Source of the DNA: Pirellulales bacterium
GTDB lineage: Bacteria; Planctomycetota; Planctomycetia; Pirellulales; Lacipirellulaceae
Length of the DNA stretch: 64,000 bases
Direction of reading: 5' to 3'
Assembly (NCBI GenBank): GCA_022448265.1
Contig: JAKVCC010000003.1
Span: 124,001 to 188,000 of the forward strand
Part shown: positions 45,218-55,046 of the stretch, piece by piece
Numbering within the stretch: position 1 is the stretch's first letter
Layout of the letters: each line of letters begins with the position of its first letter
Translations under genes and position numbers: made by a program
The notes under the pieces: generated by a model
Told to the model about the DNA's origin: nothing
Database searches by the model: none
The model's input: only the letters and a program-made list of their open reading frames with translations

Positions 45218-45351
45218 TGAAGGAAGGCCGAGCGGCAAAAAGCAGCAGCTGGCGAAATAATAGATGACGAAACTGATTGCTTTGGCAATCGGGCTTCGGC
45301 GTGTGTCATAAAAACAAGTTGAATGAGAACCCTATTGGAAATCGTATTGCC

Positions 45352-45753
45352 ATGATGACCGACCCCATCGCCGACATGCTTACCCGCATCCGAAATGCGG
45401 TCCGTGTGGAACGGCCGATCGTCGAAATGCCGCACTCGAAGGTAAAGCGGGGTGTGGCGGAAGTGCTCAAGCGCGAGGGCTACATTTGGGATTGGCGCGA
45501 GGAAAAGGCCGACGGGTGTCCCGGCAAACGCCTCTGTATCGATCTCAAGTACGGCCCTAACGGAGAGCGCGTGATAAGGCATATCAAGCGGGTGAGCAAG
45601 CCGGGCTGCCGTGTTTATGGTCGAGCTAATGCGTTGCGCCCGATTCTCAATGGTTTGGGAATCTCGATTATCAGTAGCAGCCGTGGGGTTATCAGCGACC
45701 GTGAAGCGCGGCAGAAGAAATTGGGTGGTGAAGTCTTGTGTGAATTGTGGTAG
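45352..45753 (+). CDS. rpsH: 30S ribosomal protein S8
   Basis: Central-domain assembly protein; in E. coli it represses the spc operon. 133 residues from ATG 45352 (a second ATG follows at once). Motifs: MTDPIADMLTRIRNAVRVERPIVEMPHSK and the C-terminal ISIISSSRGVISDREARQKKLGGEVLCELW. An in-frame start at 45277 is rejected as non-homologous. Confidence 0.96.
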   Translation: MMTDPIADMLTRIRNAVRVERPIVEMPHSKVKRGVAEVLKREGYIWDWREEKADGCPGKRLCIDLKYGPNGERVIRHIKRVSKPGCRVYGRANALRPILNGLGISIISSSRGVISDREARQKKLGGEVLCELW

Positions 45754-45849
45754 GCGGCAGTCGGCACGAAGGGCCGATGGTATGGAGTGAAGGCCAAGGC
45801 CAAAAGCCTAAGTACTAAATCTCAAATCCCTAAGTTTGAATTCCAGCAC

Positions 45850-46392
45850 ATGTCCCGTATCGGTAAAAAACCAATTGCGATTCCTGCAGGGGTTAAAGTT
45901 GCCATTGCCAACCAGGAAGTTTCGGTGGAAGGCAAGTTGGGGAAGATTGTATGGAGCCACCGCCCTGAGTTGAAGGTGGCCGTGGACGAGGACGCCAAGA
46001 TGGTCGTAGTAACGCGCAATGGGGAGGATCGCACGAGCCGGGCCCTCCATGGGCTAACGCGAGCGCTCATCCAAAACATGGTGACTGGCGTCTCGGAAGG
46101 GTACGAGAAAAGGCTGGAAATTCACGGTGTGGGCTACTTGGGGGCTATTCAGGGTAATATGCTGCAGCTCCGGGTGGGCTTTGCAAATGAAATACAAAAA
46201 ACGATCCCGGCGGGCGTTGAAGTCACTTGCCCCGACCAGACCCATGTAGTTATCAAGGGCATCGATAAGCAAAAGGTTGGCCAGTTTGCCGCGGAAGTAC
46301 GAGCCGTCCGCAAGCCGGAGCCTTATAAGGGTAAAGGAATTCACTACGCAGGCGAGCAAGTTCGCCGTAAGGCAGGTAAGGCGGCGAAGTAG
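45850..46392 (+). CDS. rplF: 50S ribosomal protein L6
   Basis: Two-domain protein near the sarcin-ricin loop. 180 residues from ATG 45850 (MSRIGKKPIAIPAGVKV). Motifs: SRALHGLTRALIQNMVTGVSEGYEKRLEIHGVGY and KPEPYKGKGIHYAGEQVRRKAGKAAK at the end. The frame upstream to 45787 is spacer. Confidence 0.96.
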   Translation: MSRIGKKPIAIPAGVKVAIANQEVSVEGKLGKIVWSHRPELKVAVDEDAKMVVVTRNGEDRTSRALHGLTRALIQNMVTGVSEGYEKRLEIHGVGYLGAIQGNMLQLRVGFANEIQKTIPAGVEVTCPDQTHVVIKGIDKQKVGQFAAEVRAVRKPEPYKGKGIHYAGEQVRRKAGKAAK

Positions 46393-46558
46393 TCCGCTAG
46401 GTTTAGTATGGCCGTTTTGGGCCGCTGCAAGTTATTGGTCACTGCAAGCCATTGGCCACAGGGTTTTTTGGCCGCCTGAAACAGAGGCGCTGGGGTTGGC
46501 GGGTGAGCCAACCGCGGGCAAGACGGGCCGTGCAATCGTTTGCTGAGAGAATTGAACC

Positions 46559-46927
46559 ATGGATCACAACAAGGCACTTGGAAAGCAGCGCCGGCGGCGT
46601 TGCTTTCGTGTTCGAAAACGTTTGCGTGGCACGGCGGAGCGTCCGCGCTTATGTATCACGCGTAGCCATCGGAATATCTTAGCGCAAGTAATCGACGACA
46701 TTTCAGGTACGACGATCGCCAGTGCGTCAACACGCGACAAGGCGTTGGCCAAAAAAGTAAAGTATGGTGGTAACGCCGGTGCGGCCGAGCTGGTTGGTCA
46801 AACGATCGCCCAGCGGGCAACCAAAGCAGGTGTCGGCCAGGTGAGCTTTGACCGAGGCAGTAGTAAATATCATGGGCGTGTCGCGGCGCTTGCCAATGCG
46901 GCACGCGAGGCGGGATTGCAGTTTTGA
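46559..46927 (+). CDS. rplR: 50S ribosomal protein L18
   Basis: 5S rRNA-binding protein. 122 residues. Motifs: CFRVRKRLRGTAERPRLCITRSHRNILAQVIDD and VSFDRGSSKYHGRVAALANAAREAGLQF at the C-terminus. Length is normal. Starts 166 bp after rplF. Confidence 0.96.
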   Translation: MDHNKALGKQRRRRCFRVRKRLRGTAERPRLCITRSHRNILAQVIDDISGTTIASASTRDKALAKKVKYGGNAGAAELVGQTIAQRATKAGVGQVSFDRGSSKYHGRVAALANAAREAGLQF

Positions 46928-46990
46928 TGGAGTGCGAGCTTCAGCACTTATTACCTCCCCCAGTATTACCTCACATAAGGCAGAGTTATT

Positions 46991-47512
46991 GTGTCTACGG
47001 GTACTCGAAGTAAGCGGCGCGGCAAGAAGTCCGATGAAAAGCGCGGCGGCGAATTCGCCGAAAGAGTCGTTAAGATCAAGCGCTGCGCAGCGGTGGTGAA
47101 GGGCGGTCGCCGATTCAGTTTTGCGGCATTGGTCGTCGTTGGGGATGGCAAGGGCAAAGTTGGTTGGGGCTATGGGAAGGCCAACGAAGTGCCGCCCAGC
47201 GTTGAAAAAGCTGTCAAGGAAGGAACCCGGAGCATGATGACTGTCCCACTGGTCGAATCCTCCATTCCGCACCAAGTGATTGGGCACTACAGTGCAGCGC
47301 AGGTCGTGTTGGTGCCCGCCACACCAGGTACCGGAATCATTGCTGGGGCTGCCGTGCGTGCCGTGTGCGAGACAGCAGGAATTCAGGATATTTTGACCAA
47401 GAGCTTTGGATCTAATAATCCGGTTACTTTAGTCAAAGCCACTTTTGCCGCCCTGGAACAGTTGCGGCCTAAATTAGATGTCGAACGGCTTCGCGGAGTG
47501 ACGCTGCCATGA
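46991..47512 (+). CDS. rpsE: 30S ribosomal protein S5
   Basis: Accuracy and mRNA-entry protein. 173 residues from GTG 46991. Motifs: [52 protein letters not shown] and [18 protein letters not shown]. Its stop overlaps the rplO start (ATGA), so rpmD (L30), normally between them, is absent here. Confidence 0.96.
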   Translation: MSTGTRSKRRGKKSDEKRGGEFAERVVKIKRCAAVVKGGRRFSFAALVVVGDGKGKVGWGYGKANEVPPSVEKAVKEGTRSMMTVPLVESSIPHQVIGHYSAAQVVLVPATPGTGIIAGAAVRAVCETAGIQDILTKSFGSNNPVTLVKATFAALEQLRPKLDVERLRGVTLP

Positions 47513-48009
47513 TTCTTAATGATGTTCATCGGGGAATTACCCGTCACAAGAAACGTCGGCGTTTAGGCCGGGGAATCGGCTCGGGACAAGGCAAAACGGC
47601 TGGTCGCGGCCACAAGGGCCAGAGGTCCCGTGCAGGTTCGTCTAGCCACCCGACTTTTCAAGGTGGTACCATGCCGCTTGTCCGGCGCGTCCCGAAACGA
47701 GGCTTTAACAACCGCTGGCGCAAGACGCTTGCGGTTGTCAACGTCGGGCAGATCGAGGCGGCCTTTGAGGTAGGCGAGGAAGTAACGATGGAGGCGCTTG
47801 CAGCGAAGAATTTGGCGAAAGGCCGCTACGACCTGCTGAAGGTGCTAGGGGAGGGCGAGTTCAGCAAGAAGATCACGGTATCGGCACATCGATTCAGTAA
47901 GACCGCGATCGAAAAAATCGAAAAGGCCGGCGGGAAAGTCGTCATATTGCCCGGAAAAACGACGGTCACGCAGAAAAATCATGAGAAGACGCAATCCACG
48001 TCGTCGTAA
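47509..48009 (+). CDS. rplO: 50S ribosomal protein L15
   Basis: Late-assembly protein. 166 residues, about 20 more than E. coli, from a Lys/Thr-rich C-terminus. Motifs: [48 protein letters not shown] and an end with [12 protein letters not shown]. Overlaps rpsE by four bases and is followed by secY after 12 bp. Confidence 0.96.
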   Translation: MILNDVHRGITRHKKRRRLGRGIGSGQGKTAGRGHKGQRSRAGSSSHPTFQGGTMPLVRRVPKRGFNNRWRKTLAVVNVGQIEAAFEVGEEVTMEALAAKNLAKGRYDLLKVLGEGEFSKKITVSAHRFSKTAIEKIEKAGGKVVILPGKTTVTQKNHEKTQSTSS

Positions 48010-48021
48010 GGATGCTGACCT

Positions 48022-49419
48022 ATGTGGGAAAAGATTCGTGTTGTCTGGCAGATTCCTGAGCTGCGACGAAAAATCTTGCTGACCCTCGGTCTGCTCGCCA
48101 TCTACCGGCTCGGTTTTCAGATAGCGCTACCCATCGTTGATATCGATCGGGTGGATGCAGCGGCGGGACAGACCGGCGGTATGGCCGATGTTTTGCAAGC
48201 GGTTGCCATTTTTAGTGCCAGTCAACTCAATCAGGTCACGATTTTCGGCTTGGGGATTATGCCCTATATTTCGGCCTCGATTATTTTCCAACTGCTGGGC
48301 AGCGTTTATCCGCCCCTGGAAGCATTGCAGAAAGAAGGGGAATCTGGGCGGAAAAAAATCAATGAATTGACCCGCTATGCTACCGTGGTGATTTGCTTGA
48401 TCCAAAGTTGGATCTACATCAAAAGCTATGTGATTCCCTCGGGGTTTGTCGACTCGGTCTACCTCGATCCGGCCACCGGCGGTTTGAGTTTGGGCTGGTG
48501 GTTCGTGGCAATTTTGACGATGACCGCTGGTACGGTTTTTCTGATGTGGATCGGCGAGCAAATCGACGAATACGGCATTGGCAATGGAATCAGCCTTTTG
48601 ATCATGGCTGGTATTTTGGCTGCGATGCCCGGAGCTGGGTACGATTTACTGAAGCAGGCTACGTTGGCGCTTGGCGGTGGGCCGGGTGGCAAGTTGGGCG
48701 TAGAAAAGTTGCTGCTGCTGGCCGCCATGTTTGTGGCCGTCGTGGTAGGGGTTGTCTATATCACCCTGGGCCAGCGACGGATTCCCATGCAAAGCGCCAA
48801 GCACGTACGAGGCCGTAAGGTTTATGGTGGCACGCGCCAGTATTTGCCCCTCAAAGTGAATCAGGCCGGCGTGATGCCGATTATTTTTGCGAGCAGCCTG
48901 CTGATGCTGCCGTCCATCTTTTTTGCACAGTTGGCCAACGTCCGCTGGGAGAAAGGTGGATTTTGGGAATCATTTTTCAGCTGGGCAGACACAATGTTTT
49001 CTATGAATTCCTTCGGCTATGTGCTTTGCTATGTGGGAATGATTTATTTCTTCTGTTTCTTTTGGACTGCAATCACGTTCAATCCCAAAGACGTTTCAGA
49101 AAACCTTAAGAACTACGGCTCCTTTATTCCAGGCTATCGGCCTGGAAAACGGACTGCCGACTATCTGGAAAAGGTGATGTTCCGTATCACCTACGTAGGC
49201 GCTGGCTTCTTGGCGTTGGTGGCAATTATTCCGGCAATTATTTCAGGTTCCATAGGCGTTTCGCCCGTGGTGGCCAGTTTTTATGGTGGCACCGGACTCC
49301 TCATTGCTGTTAGCGTTGCGTTCGATCTAGTGCAGAAAATCGACAGCCATCTGGTGATGCGAAACTATTCTGGATTGTTGGAGAAATCGTCGAGCACTTC
49401 GGGTGGGGCGGGCATTTGA
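48022..49419 (+). CDS. secY: preprotein translocase subunit SecY
   Basis: The channel of the Sec translocon in the inner membrane. 465 residues with about ten membrane segments. Motifs: RLGFQIALPIVDIDRV, FGLGIMPYISASIIFQLL (TM2), GIGNGISLLIMAGIL, GGTRQYLPLKVNQAGVMPIIFA and FIPGYRPGKRTADYLEKV. ATG 48022 follows AAGGATG. Works with the SecE at 19886. Confidence 0.97.
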   Translation: MWEKIRVVWQIPELRRKILLTLGLLAIYRLGFQIALPIVDIDRVDAAAGQTGGMADVLQAVAIFSASQLNQVTIFGLGIMPYISASIIFQLLGSVYPPLEALQKEGESGRKKINELTRYATVVICLIQSWIYIKSYVIPSGFVDSVYLDPATGGLSLGWWFVAILTMTAGTVFLMWIGEQIDEYGIGNGISLLIMAGILAAMPGAGYDLLKQATLALGGGPGGKLGVEKLLLLAAMFVAVVVGVVYITLGQRRIPMQSAKHVRGRKVYGGTRQYLPLKVNQAGVMPIIFASSLLMLPSIFFAQLANVRWEKGGFWESFFSWADTMFSMNSFGYVLCYVGMIYFFCFFWTAITFNPKDVSENLKNYGSFIPGYRPGKRTADYLEKVMFRITYVGAGFLALVAIIPAIISGSIGVSPVVASFYGGTGLLIAVSVAFDLVQKIDSHLVMRNYSGLLEKSSSTSGGAGI

Positions 49420-49462
49420 ACGGAAGGCCTCGGTGTGGGCATCGTTAAGGCAGAAGGGTGTC

Positions 49463-50023
49463 ATGCGAATTGTTGTGATTGGTCCGCCCGGCGCTGGAAA
49501 GGGGACACAGGCCGCTCGTTTGGCGGAGCATTTACAGATTCCAACTCTCTCCACCGGCGACATGCTGCGAGATGCGTGTAAGCGGAAAACCGTCGTGGGA
49601 AAACAGGCGGCGCAGTACATGGAATCGGGGCGTCTGGTGCCTGACGAAGTGGCTGAAAAGATTGTCTTGGATAGGCTCGGCGAACCTGACTGTCGGGCCG
49701 GCTATATTTTGGATGGTTTTCCTCGTACCGTACCGCAGGCGGTCAACCTGGATTTGTGGCTTGAGGAGCGTGCGCAGTCCTTGACTGTGGCGATCGAGAT
49801 CCAAGTTCCTGAAGAAGAATTGCTCAAAAGACTGGATGCCCGTGGCCGCCAGGACGACAACAGCGAAAGTGTCCGTACTCGGCTGCAAGAATATGACAGG
49901 CTGACTTGCCCTCTGTTGGACTATTACCGGGAGCGCAGGCTGCTCCAAGTTATCAAGGGCGTGGGTACTACTGACCATGTGTATTCATCGCTGCAAAAAA
50001 CTATCGAGGGCGTGAGGCCTTAG
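49463..50023 (+). CDS. adk: adenylate kinase, short form
   Basis: Interconverts ATP + AMP and 2 ADP. 186 residues from ATG 49463, after AGAAGGG; the frame open to 49403 overlaps secY and is not used. P-loop GPPGAGKGTQAARLAEHL, STGDMLRDACKR (AMP site), GYILDGFPRTVPQA. The large LID is replaced by a short loop (ARGRQDDNSESVRTRLQEY), so it is the short type without a zinc LID. Confidence 0.96.
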   Translation: MRIVVIGPPGAGKGTQAARLAEHLQIPTLSTGDMLRDACKRKTVVGKQAAQYMESGRLVPDEVAEKIVLDRLGEPDCRAGYILDGFPRTVPQAVNLDLWLEERAQSLTVAIEIQVPEEELLKRLDARGRQDDNSESVRTRLQEYDRLTCPLLDYYRERRLLQVIKGVGTTDHVYSSLQKTIEGVRP

Positions 50024-50180
50024 CGTATGGATCGGCTTCGCCTGGGGAGATCAGGGAAGTAGCGAGGTTGTGTGCGTAGTGGTGTATTTAGTCGTTCGCA
50101 ACACTTCCAGGCAACGCAAGCAGATGAATGAGTTTCAAGCGGAGGCACAGAGGCAGAAGAGTTTTTCACACCAATTCTTT

Positions 50181-50200
50181 GCGGCAGCATTTTTTGCCGC
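50181..50200. promoter_or_regulatory. hairpin between adk and map
   Basis: GCGGCA-8-TGCCGC, a perfect 6-bp stem with a T-rich loop in the 236-bp spacer. GACGTTTTG follows, which is too weak for a confident terminator. Confidence 0.3.
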
Positions 50201-50259
50201 GACGTTTTGACCTTGTTTCACCAGGCTGAAATTTTCCGTTCACACGAATCTCGATTGGC

Positions 50260-51093
50260 ATGAAGCGCGATAGAAACCACCGTATTGAACTGAAGTCTAA
50301 GCGAGAGATTGGCCTGATGCGCCAAGCGGGGCTGGCTGTGTGGCAGGCACACGCCATAGCGAAAAAAATGATGCGCCCTGGCATAGCAACTGTGGAAATT
50401 GATCGAGCGGTCGAAGCGTATTTCAGCAAGCGGGGCGCCGAGCCGCTATTCAAGGACTATCCCAATTCGGTGCAGGGGAAGCCCGCCTTTCCGGCGGTTA
50501 CCTGTATGTCGGTCAACGACGCGGTTGTTCATGGGATTCCCGATGAGCGTCCACTGGTGGAGGGCGACATTGTTAGTATTGATACAGGGTGTCGGCTAAA
50601 CGGTTGGTGCGGTGATGCGGCTCTTACCCACGCCATCGGTACGGTGAATCCCGAGATCCAGAAATTGCTGGATGTGACCCAGGGCGTCCTGGCACTGGCC
50701 ATCGAGTTGCTCGCCAGCAAGGGCCGCTGGAGCCAGGTGGCAGACGAAATGGCTCAGTACGTGTTGGACGCGGGATTTTCGACGGTTGAATGTTTTGTGG
50801 GTCACGGCATTGGCCGCGAGATGCACGAGGATCCCCAGGTGCCAAATTTCCGCGGGCAGTCGCTTAGTGGAAGCAGCGATTTTGCCATCGAGGAGGGGCT
50901 GGTGATAGCGATCGAACCGATGGTCAATGCGGGTAGTAAGCGAGTGAAGATGTGCCGAGACCAGTGGACACAGGTAACCGCCGACGGCAAGTGCAGCGCC
51001 CATTTTGAGCACACCGTGGCAATCACCGAAAATGGGCCCGTGGCCTTGACTGCTGCCCCCAGCGAGGACGAAGCCGCACAGTTGCCCCAATAG
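50260..51093 (+). CDS. map: methionine aminopeptidase type I
   Basis: Removes the N-terminal methionine from new proteins. 277 residues. The five metal ligands are visible: Asp in SIDTGC, Asp in CGDAALTHA, His in VGHGIGREMHEDP, Glu in AIEPMV and Glu in HFEHTVAI. Also PAFPAVTCMSVNDAVVHGIP. Length is about 20 above E. coli, mostly at the C-terminus (PSEDEAAQLPQ). No infA lies between it and rpmJ. Confidence 0.97.
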   Translation: MKRDRNHRIELKSKREIGLMRQAGLAVWQAHAIAKKMMRPGIATVEIDRAVEAYFSKRGAEPLFKDYPNSVQGKPAFPAVTCMSVNDAVVHGIPDERPLVEGDIVSIDTGCRLNGWCGDAALTHAIGTVNPEIQKLLDVTQGVLALAIELLASKGRWSQVADEMAQYVLDAGFSTVECFVGHGIGREMHEDPQVPNFRGQSLSGSSDFAIEEGLVIAIEPMVNAGSKRVKMCRDQWTQVTADGKCSAHFEHTVAITENGPVALTAAPSEDEAAQLPQ

Positions 51094-51171
51094 GGATTTG
51101 GTCGATCCGATAGAAGGGTCGGTAGAGACGCAGCGAGAGCAAGAAAACAGCCTCTATCTTGACTGAAGGGC

Positions 51172-51201
51172 TTGAAGCAGGGGTTGCCAACAGGCTATAT
51201 T
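51172..51201 (+). promoter_or_regulatory. promoter candidate before rpmJ
   Basis: TTGAAG (51172-51177), 18-bp spacer, TATATT (51196-51201), about 43 bp before rpmJ. It would give the alpha operon (rpmJ to rplQ) its own transcription start. Confidence 0.5.
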
Positions 51202-51243
51202 GATATGTTTCGCCACTGGGAGTCGCCCTGATCGGGAGATGGG

Positions 51244-51357
51244 ATGAAGGTCCGAGCCAGCGTAAAAAAAATGTGTGATAAATGCCAAGTGGTTCGCCGC
51301 CGCGGCGTGGTGTACATCGTGTGCAGCAACCCTCGGCACAAGCAGCGACAGGGTTGA
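51244..51357 (+). CDS. rpmJ: 50S ribosomal protein L36
   Basis: Smallest 50S protein, 37 residues: [14 protein letters not shown], then a basic stretch, then [14 protein letters not shown]. The zinc ligands Cys11, Cys14, Cys27 and His32 are all present, so it is the zinc-binding form. GATGGG (51237-51242) lies too close to the ATG to count as a clear ribosome-binding site. Its place after map and before rpsM is standard. Confidence 0.96.
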   Translation: MKVRASVKKMCDKCQVVRRRGVVYIVCSNPRHKQRQG

Positions 51358-51421
51358 TTGGGGATTGGGTTGAGCAGCCGCAATCTGTTAACAGCCCGGC
51401 CGATTTTGGAGTTAATGTAAA

Positions 51422-51805
51422 ATGCCCCGTTTGTTAGGTGTTGATATTCCGCCCGATCGTCCGGCCGCGGTTTCGCTAACCTACCTGTATGGCGTTGGTC
51501 CGCGGATCGCCCGCGAACTTTGCCATAAGGCCGGGATTAACCCGCAGGTACGCGCGCGGGACCTGGGCGAGGACGAAGTAGCGCGGCTGGCGGCCTTGCT
51601 CGACAAGGACTACGTTGTCGAAGGGCAGTTGCGTCGCCAGACGAGTCAGAATATCTCGCGTTTGCGAGATATTGCTTGTTACCGTGGCTTGCGGCATCGT
51701 CGCGGCTTGCCGGTTCGCGGGCAGAGGACCAAGACCAATGCGCGGACGCGCAAGGGGCCGAAGAAGACTGTCGCCGGAAAGAAGGGCGTTAAGGATTTGC
51801 GGTAG
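51422..51805 (+). CDS. rpsM: 30S ribosomal protein S13
   Basis: Head protein bridging to the 50S subunit. 127 residues. Motifs: [68 protein letters not shown] at the C-terminus. Start ATG 51422 has no clear Shine-Dalgarno. Confidence 0.96.
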   Translation: MPRLLGVDIPPDRPAAVSLTYLYGVGPRIARELCHKAGINPQVRARDLGEDEVARLAALLDKDYVVEGQLRRQTSQNISRLRDIACYRGLRHRRGLPVRGQRTKTNARTRKGPKKTVAGKKGVKDLR

Positions 51806-51913
51806 AGGGGTCATGGCTCGCGCGATGGGTGTGGGCTGGGGGCGTGGGCTGGCGGATACATTTTTCCAGCAATTCAGCATCATCGCGGCATTTTTTTGGG
51901 AGTGATATTCGAA

Positions 51914-52309
51914 GTGGCCAAGGCAGTAAAATCCAAGAAAAAAAACAAGACAGTGCGTCGGAACGTGACCGTTGCCGTTGCCCATATTACTGCAACCTTC
52001 AGCAACACCCAAGTTACGATTACCGATACCAAGGGCGACACCTTGTGCTGGGCAAGCGCCGGCACGTGCGGTTTTAAGGGAAGCCGGAAGAGCACGCCCT
52101 TCGCTGGGCAGAGTGCCGCGCAGCAGGTGGCGGAAAAAGCACGAAAATTTGGTGTTAAGGATGTCCAAGTCCAGGTCAAAGGTCCCGGGAGTGGGCGCGA
52201 AAGTGCCATCACGGCCCTGGAAGCTGCTGGGCTGAAGGTGAAGTCTATCGAGGATGTAACACCGTTGCCGCACAACGGCTGCCGGCCGCGGAAAAAGCGA
52301 CGTGTTTAA
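51914..52309 (+). CDS. rpsK: 30S ribosomal protein S11
   Basis: Platform protein near the mRNA exit. 131 residues from GTG 51914 ([22 protein letters not shown]). TTG 51896 and GTG 51902 in the same frame would add residues unlike the family. Motifs: [41 protein letters not shown] and [18 protein letters not shown], ending [18 protein letters not shown]. Confidence 0.94.
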   Translation: MAKAVKSKKKNKTVRRNVTVAVAHITATFSNTQVTITDTKGDTLCWASAGTCGFKGSRKSTPFAGQSAAQQVAEKARKFGVKDVQVQVKGPGSGRESAITALEAAGLKVKSIEDVTPLPHNGCRPRKKRRV

Positions 52310-52445
52310 TGAACGCCCAGTTGAATGGCAGAGAGCCGTGTTGGCTGTCGGTTGCTTGCGAGTGGGGCCAAGCTGTTTGCTTTCCCCTGCTCAATTGCAA
52401 TTTTAAAGTTTTCTCCGTAAGAATCGTCAGTCAATAGATAAGATT

Positions 52446-53054
52446 ATGGCTCATTACACGGGTCCTCGAGCACGCATCAACCGTCGGCTAGGTGCTGCAA
52501 TATTTGAAAACGCCGGCGCGACCCGCGCGGCGGAGAGGAAGCCGAATCCGCCCGGCATGTCGGTTCGTCCGCGCAAGCTATCGACGTATGGCGAGGCGAT
52601 GCGCGAGAAGCAAAAAATCAAGTACTATTACGGTCTGGGGGAACGGCAGCTTCGCAAGCTTTTTCAAAAGGCGAAGCGCGCCACCGGAAATACAGGTGAA
52701 AACCTGTTGTTGTTGTGTGAAATGCGGCTGGATAGCGTCGTCCGCTTGGCCGGTTTTTCCAAAACGCGGTCCCAGGCCCGACAGGGTGTAGGCCATGGTC
52801 ATTTTCTGGTTAATGGCGTAAGGACTGACATCGCCTCATATCAGGTCCGTGTCGGAGACGTTATTCATGTAAAGCGGCGTGGCAATCTGTCGGACGTCTA
52901 TCGTGGCTATCTGGAAAACGCAGATGGACAAGTAGCGGACTGGCTTACAGTAGATCCCGCCCAACAGGAAATCATCGTTAGTCGATTGCCGGCGAAGGAA
53001 GACGTGACATTGCCCGTTGATATTGGCATGGTTGTGGAACTCCTGTCGCGTTAA
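52446..53054 (+). CDS. rpsD: 30S ribosomal protein S4
   Basis: Primary 16S-binding protein; in E. coli it represses the alpha operon. 202 residues. Motifs: TGPRARINRRLGA, QKIKYYYGLGERQLRKLFQKA, and the S4 domain (RLDSVVRLAGFSKTRSQARQGVGHGHFLVNG). The N-terminal cysteines of zinc-type S4 are missing, so it is the zinc-free form. Confidence 0.96.
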   Translation: MAHYTGPRARINRRLGAAIFENAGATRAAERKPNPPGMSVRPRKLSTYGEAMREKQKIKYYYGLGERQLRKLFQKAKRATGNTGENLLLLCEMRLDSVVRLAGFSKTRSQARQGVGHGHFLVNGVRTDIASYQVRVGDVIHVKRRGNLSDVYRGYLENADGQVADWLTVDPAQQEIIVSRLPAKEDVTLPVDIGMVVELLSR

Positions 53055-53260
53055 TACTTTCGCCGTGCATTACAAACCAGCCTTCCGCGGCAAAACCATC
53101 CCTAAAATCCGAACCTTGCTGGAAGTGCTGAAACACTGGGCCAACCCCTGCCTCAGCCAAGCAGGTTGATCGCGATAGTACCGTTAGGATTGCATCGCTT
53201 CTATATACGACACCGTAAAACACACCCACTAATAGCTACCACCGGGAGTGGAGGATTCTC

Positions 53261-54256
53261 ATGCATGTTCGATGGCGTGGACTTGAATTGCCGAGTCAAG
53301 TGACTTGCGATACATCTACTTTGACTGACCGTTACGGTCAGTTCGTTGCCGAGCCATTTGAGCGCGGGTTTGGGACGACTATAGGTAACGGCCTGCGCCG
53401 GATCTTGCTGTCCAGCTTGGAAGGAAGTGCCGTTACGCAGATCAAGGTCCATAACGCGCTTCACGAATTTACGACGATTGAAGGTGTCTTGGAAGATATC
53501 ACCGACATCGTCCTGAATATCAAGTCGTTGGTCGTAAAGAACCATAGCGATTCGACCAAGGTTTTGCGCGTCGAGCGCACAACTGCCGGGGTCGTTACCG
53601 CAGCTGATATTGAAACCGATGAATCGGTCGAGGTGATCAACCAGGATTTGGTTATTGCGACACTTACGGAAGACGTGCAGTTTGTCATCGAGATGGTCGT
53701 CGAAAATGGCCGAGGCTATGTGCCGGCGACAGAGCATGGCGCCAATATTCAAGAAGTTGGCATCATTCCAATCGACGCCGTCTTCAGTCCAGTAACGCGC
53801 GTTCGGTACTCTATTGATGAGACCCGTGTTGGGCAAAAAACAAACTACGACAAGCTTACGCTCGAGGTCCAAACGGATGGATCTATCAACCCTGAAATGG
53901 CCCTGGTGGAGTCGGCAAAGATACTGCGCAAGCATCTCACGCCGTTTGTCCAGTACACCGAATTGGGGCCCCAGGTCCACGCCGCTTCGCGCGGCAGCTC
54001 CATGAGCGGCGCTGACAGCGCTTTGGAAGCGAAGATGAACATGAGTATTTCGGAGCTCAACCTATCCGTTCGCGCTGGAAATTGTCTGGAAACAGAAAGC
54101 ATTATGCAGGTTCGCGATTTGGTGACACGCACCGAAGATCAATTGCTGGAGGTTCGCAATTTCGGCGAAACCACTTTGGCAGAAGTCCAAATGAAATTAC
54201 GCGAGTTGGGGCTGCACTTGGGCATGAGGGTGCCTAGTCCCGCCGCAAACGTCTAA
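53261..54256 (+). CDS. rpoA: RNA polymerase subunit alpha
   Basis: 331 residues, normal length. N-terminal assembly domain: GRYGQF-like region, [32 protein letters not shown] and [21 protein letters not shown]-terminal domain that binds UP elements and activators: [46 protein letters not shown] (two parts of the HhH fold). ATG 53261 follows GGAGTGGAGGA. It starts 206 bp after rpsD. Confidence 0.97.
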   Translation: MHVRWRGLELPSQVTCDTSTLTDRYGQFVAEPFERGFGTTIGNGLRRILLSSLEGSAVTQIKVHNALHEFTTIEGVLEDITDIVLNIKSLVVKNHSDSTKVLRVERTTAGVVTAADIETDESVEVINQDLVIATLTEDVQFVIEMVVENGRGYVPATEHGANIQEVGIIPIDAVFSPVTRVRYSIDETRVGQKTNYDKLTLEVQTDGSINPEMALVESAKILRKHLTPFVQYTELGPQVHAASRGSSMSGADSALEAKMNMSISELNLSVRAGNCLETESIMQVRDLVTRTEDQLLEVRNFGETTLAEVQMKLRELGLHLGMRVPSPAANV

Positions 54257-54270
54257 AAGGCTTACGAATT

Positions 54271-54975
54271 ATGAGGCACCGTAGAAAAGGCCGGACACTG
54301 GGCCGCAATCCAAGTCATCAGAGGGCGCTGATGCGGAGCTTGGCGAGCGCCTTGTTGTTGACCGAGCGTGATGCTGAGTTTGATGAGAATCAGCCTAAGG
54401 TTAAGGGCCGTATTATTACGACGGTGCCCAAGGCGAAGGAAGTCCGTCCTTTAGTGGAAAAGTGTGTGACGATTGCCCGCCGTGCTTTGGCAGCACGCGA
54501 AGCCGCCGCGGAACATGAAACTTCGGCAGATCGCGGCAGTCAGGAGTGGAAGGCGTGGCGTGCGAGCGATGCGTGGCAGGCATGGAGCCAAGCCATTGCT
54601 CCGGACGTCGCGGCGCGGCGCCGTTGTTTAAAATTGATTGGAGACAAGCAGGCTGTGCGCATATTGTTTGACGAGGTTGCCCCGCGGTTTGCCGATCGGG
54701 CGGGTGGCTATACGCGCATCGTACGTTTGCCCAAGCCTCGCTTGGGTGACGCCGGCATGCAGGCGATCCTGGAGTTTGTCGGAGTACGCGATCGAGTTGC
54801 TGAAAAGAGCCAAAAACCTTCCTTCGACGATTTAGAAGTGAAAGAGGATCAAGCGGACGGAGTTGATGTGGAAGGGGCAGATGAAGGTGTCGGGGAGGAA
54901 CAATTGGCTGGTGATTCATCGGCCGAAGGGGCAGCGGCCGAAGGGGCAGCGCCCGACGAGGATGCTGAAAAATAG
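54271..54975 (+). CDS. rplQ: 50S ribosomal protein L17 with inserts and acidic tail
   Basis: L17 core is clear: MRHRRKGRTLGRNPSHQRALMRSLASALL, TTVPKAKEVRPLVEKCVTIAR and FADRAGGYTRIVRLPKPRLGD. At 234 residues it is nearly twice E. coli's 127. The extra length is a roughly 14-residue insert at about 32-46, a roughly 35-residue Ala/Trp-rich insert at about 76-115, and an acidic Ala/Glu/Asp tail from about 180. Starts 15 bp after rpoA. Confidence 0.93.
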   Translation: MRHRRKGRTLGRNPSHQRALMRSLASALLLTERDAEFDENQPKVKGRIITTVPKAKEVRPLVEKCVTIARRALAAREAAAEHETSADRGSQEWKAWRASDAWQAWSQAIAPDVAARRRCLKLIGDKQAVRILFDEVAPRFADRAGGYTRIVRLPKPRLGDAGMQAILEFVGVRDRVAEKSQKPSFDDLEVKEDQADGVDVEGADEGVGEEQLAGDSSAEGAAAEGAAPDEDAEK

Positions 54976-55046
54976 CACCCGTGCTTCAACTGCGGCGGCT
55001 CCAGTAGGCGCATTGAAATCGGTGGCAAACCCTCTTGGCAAGAGCG

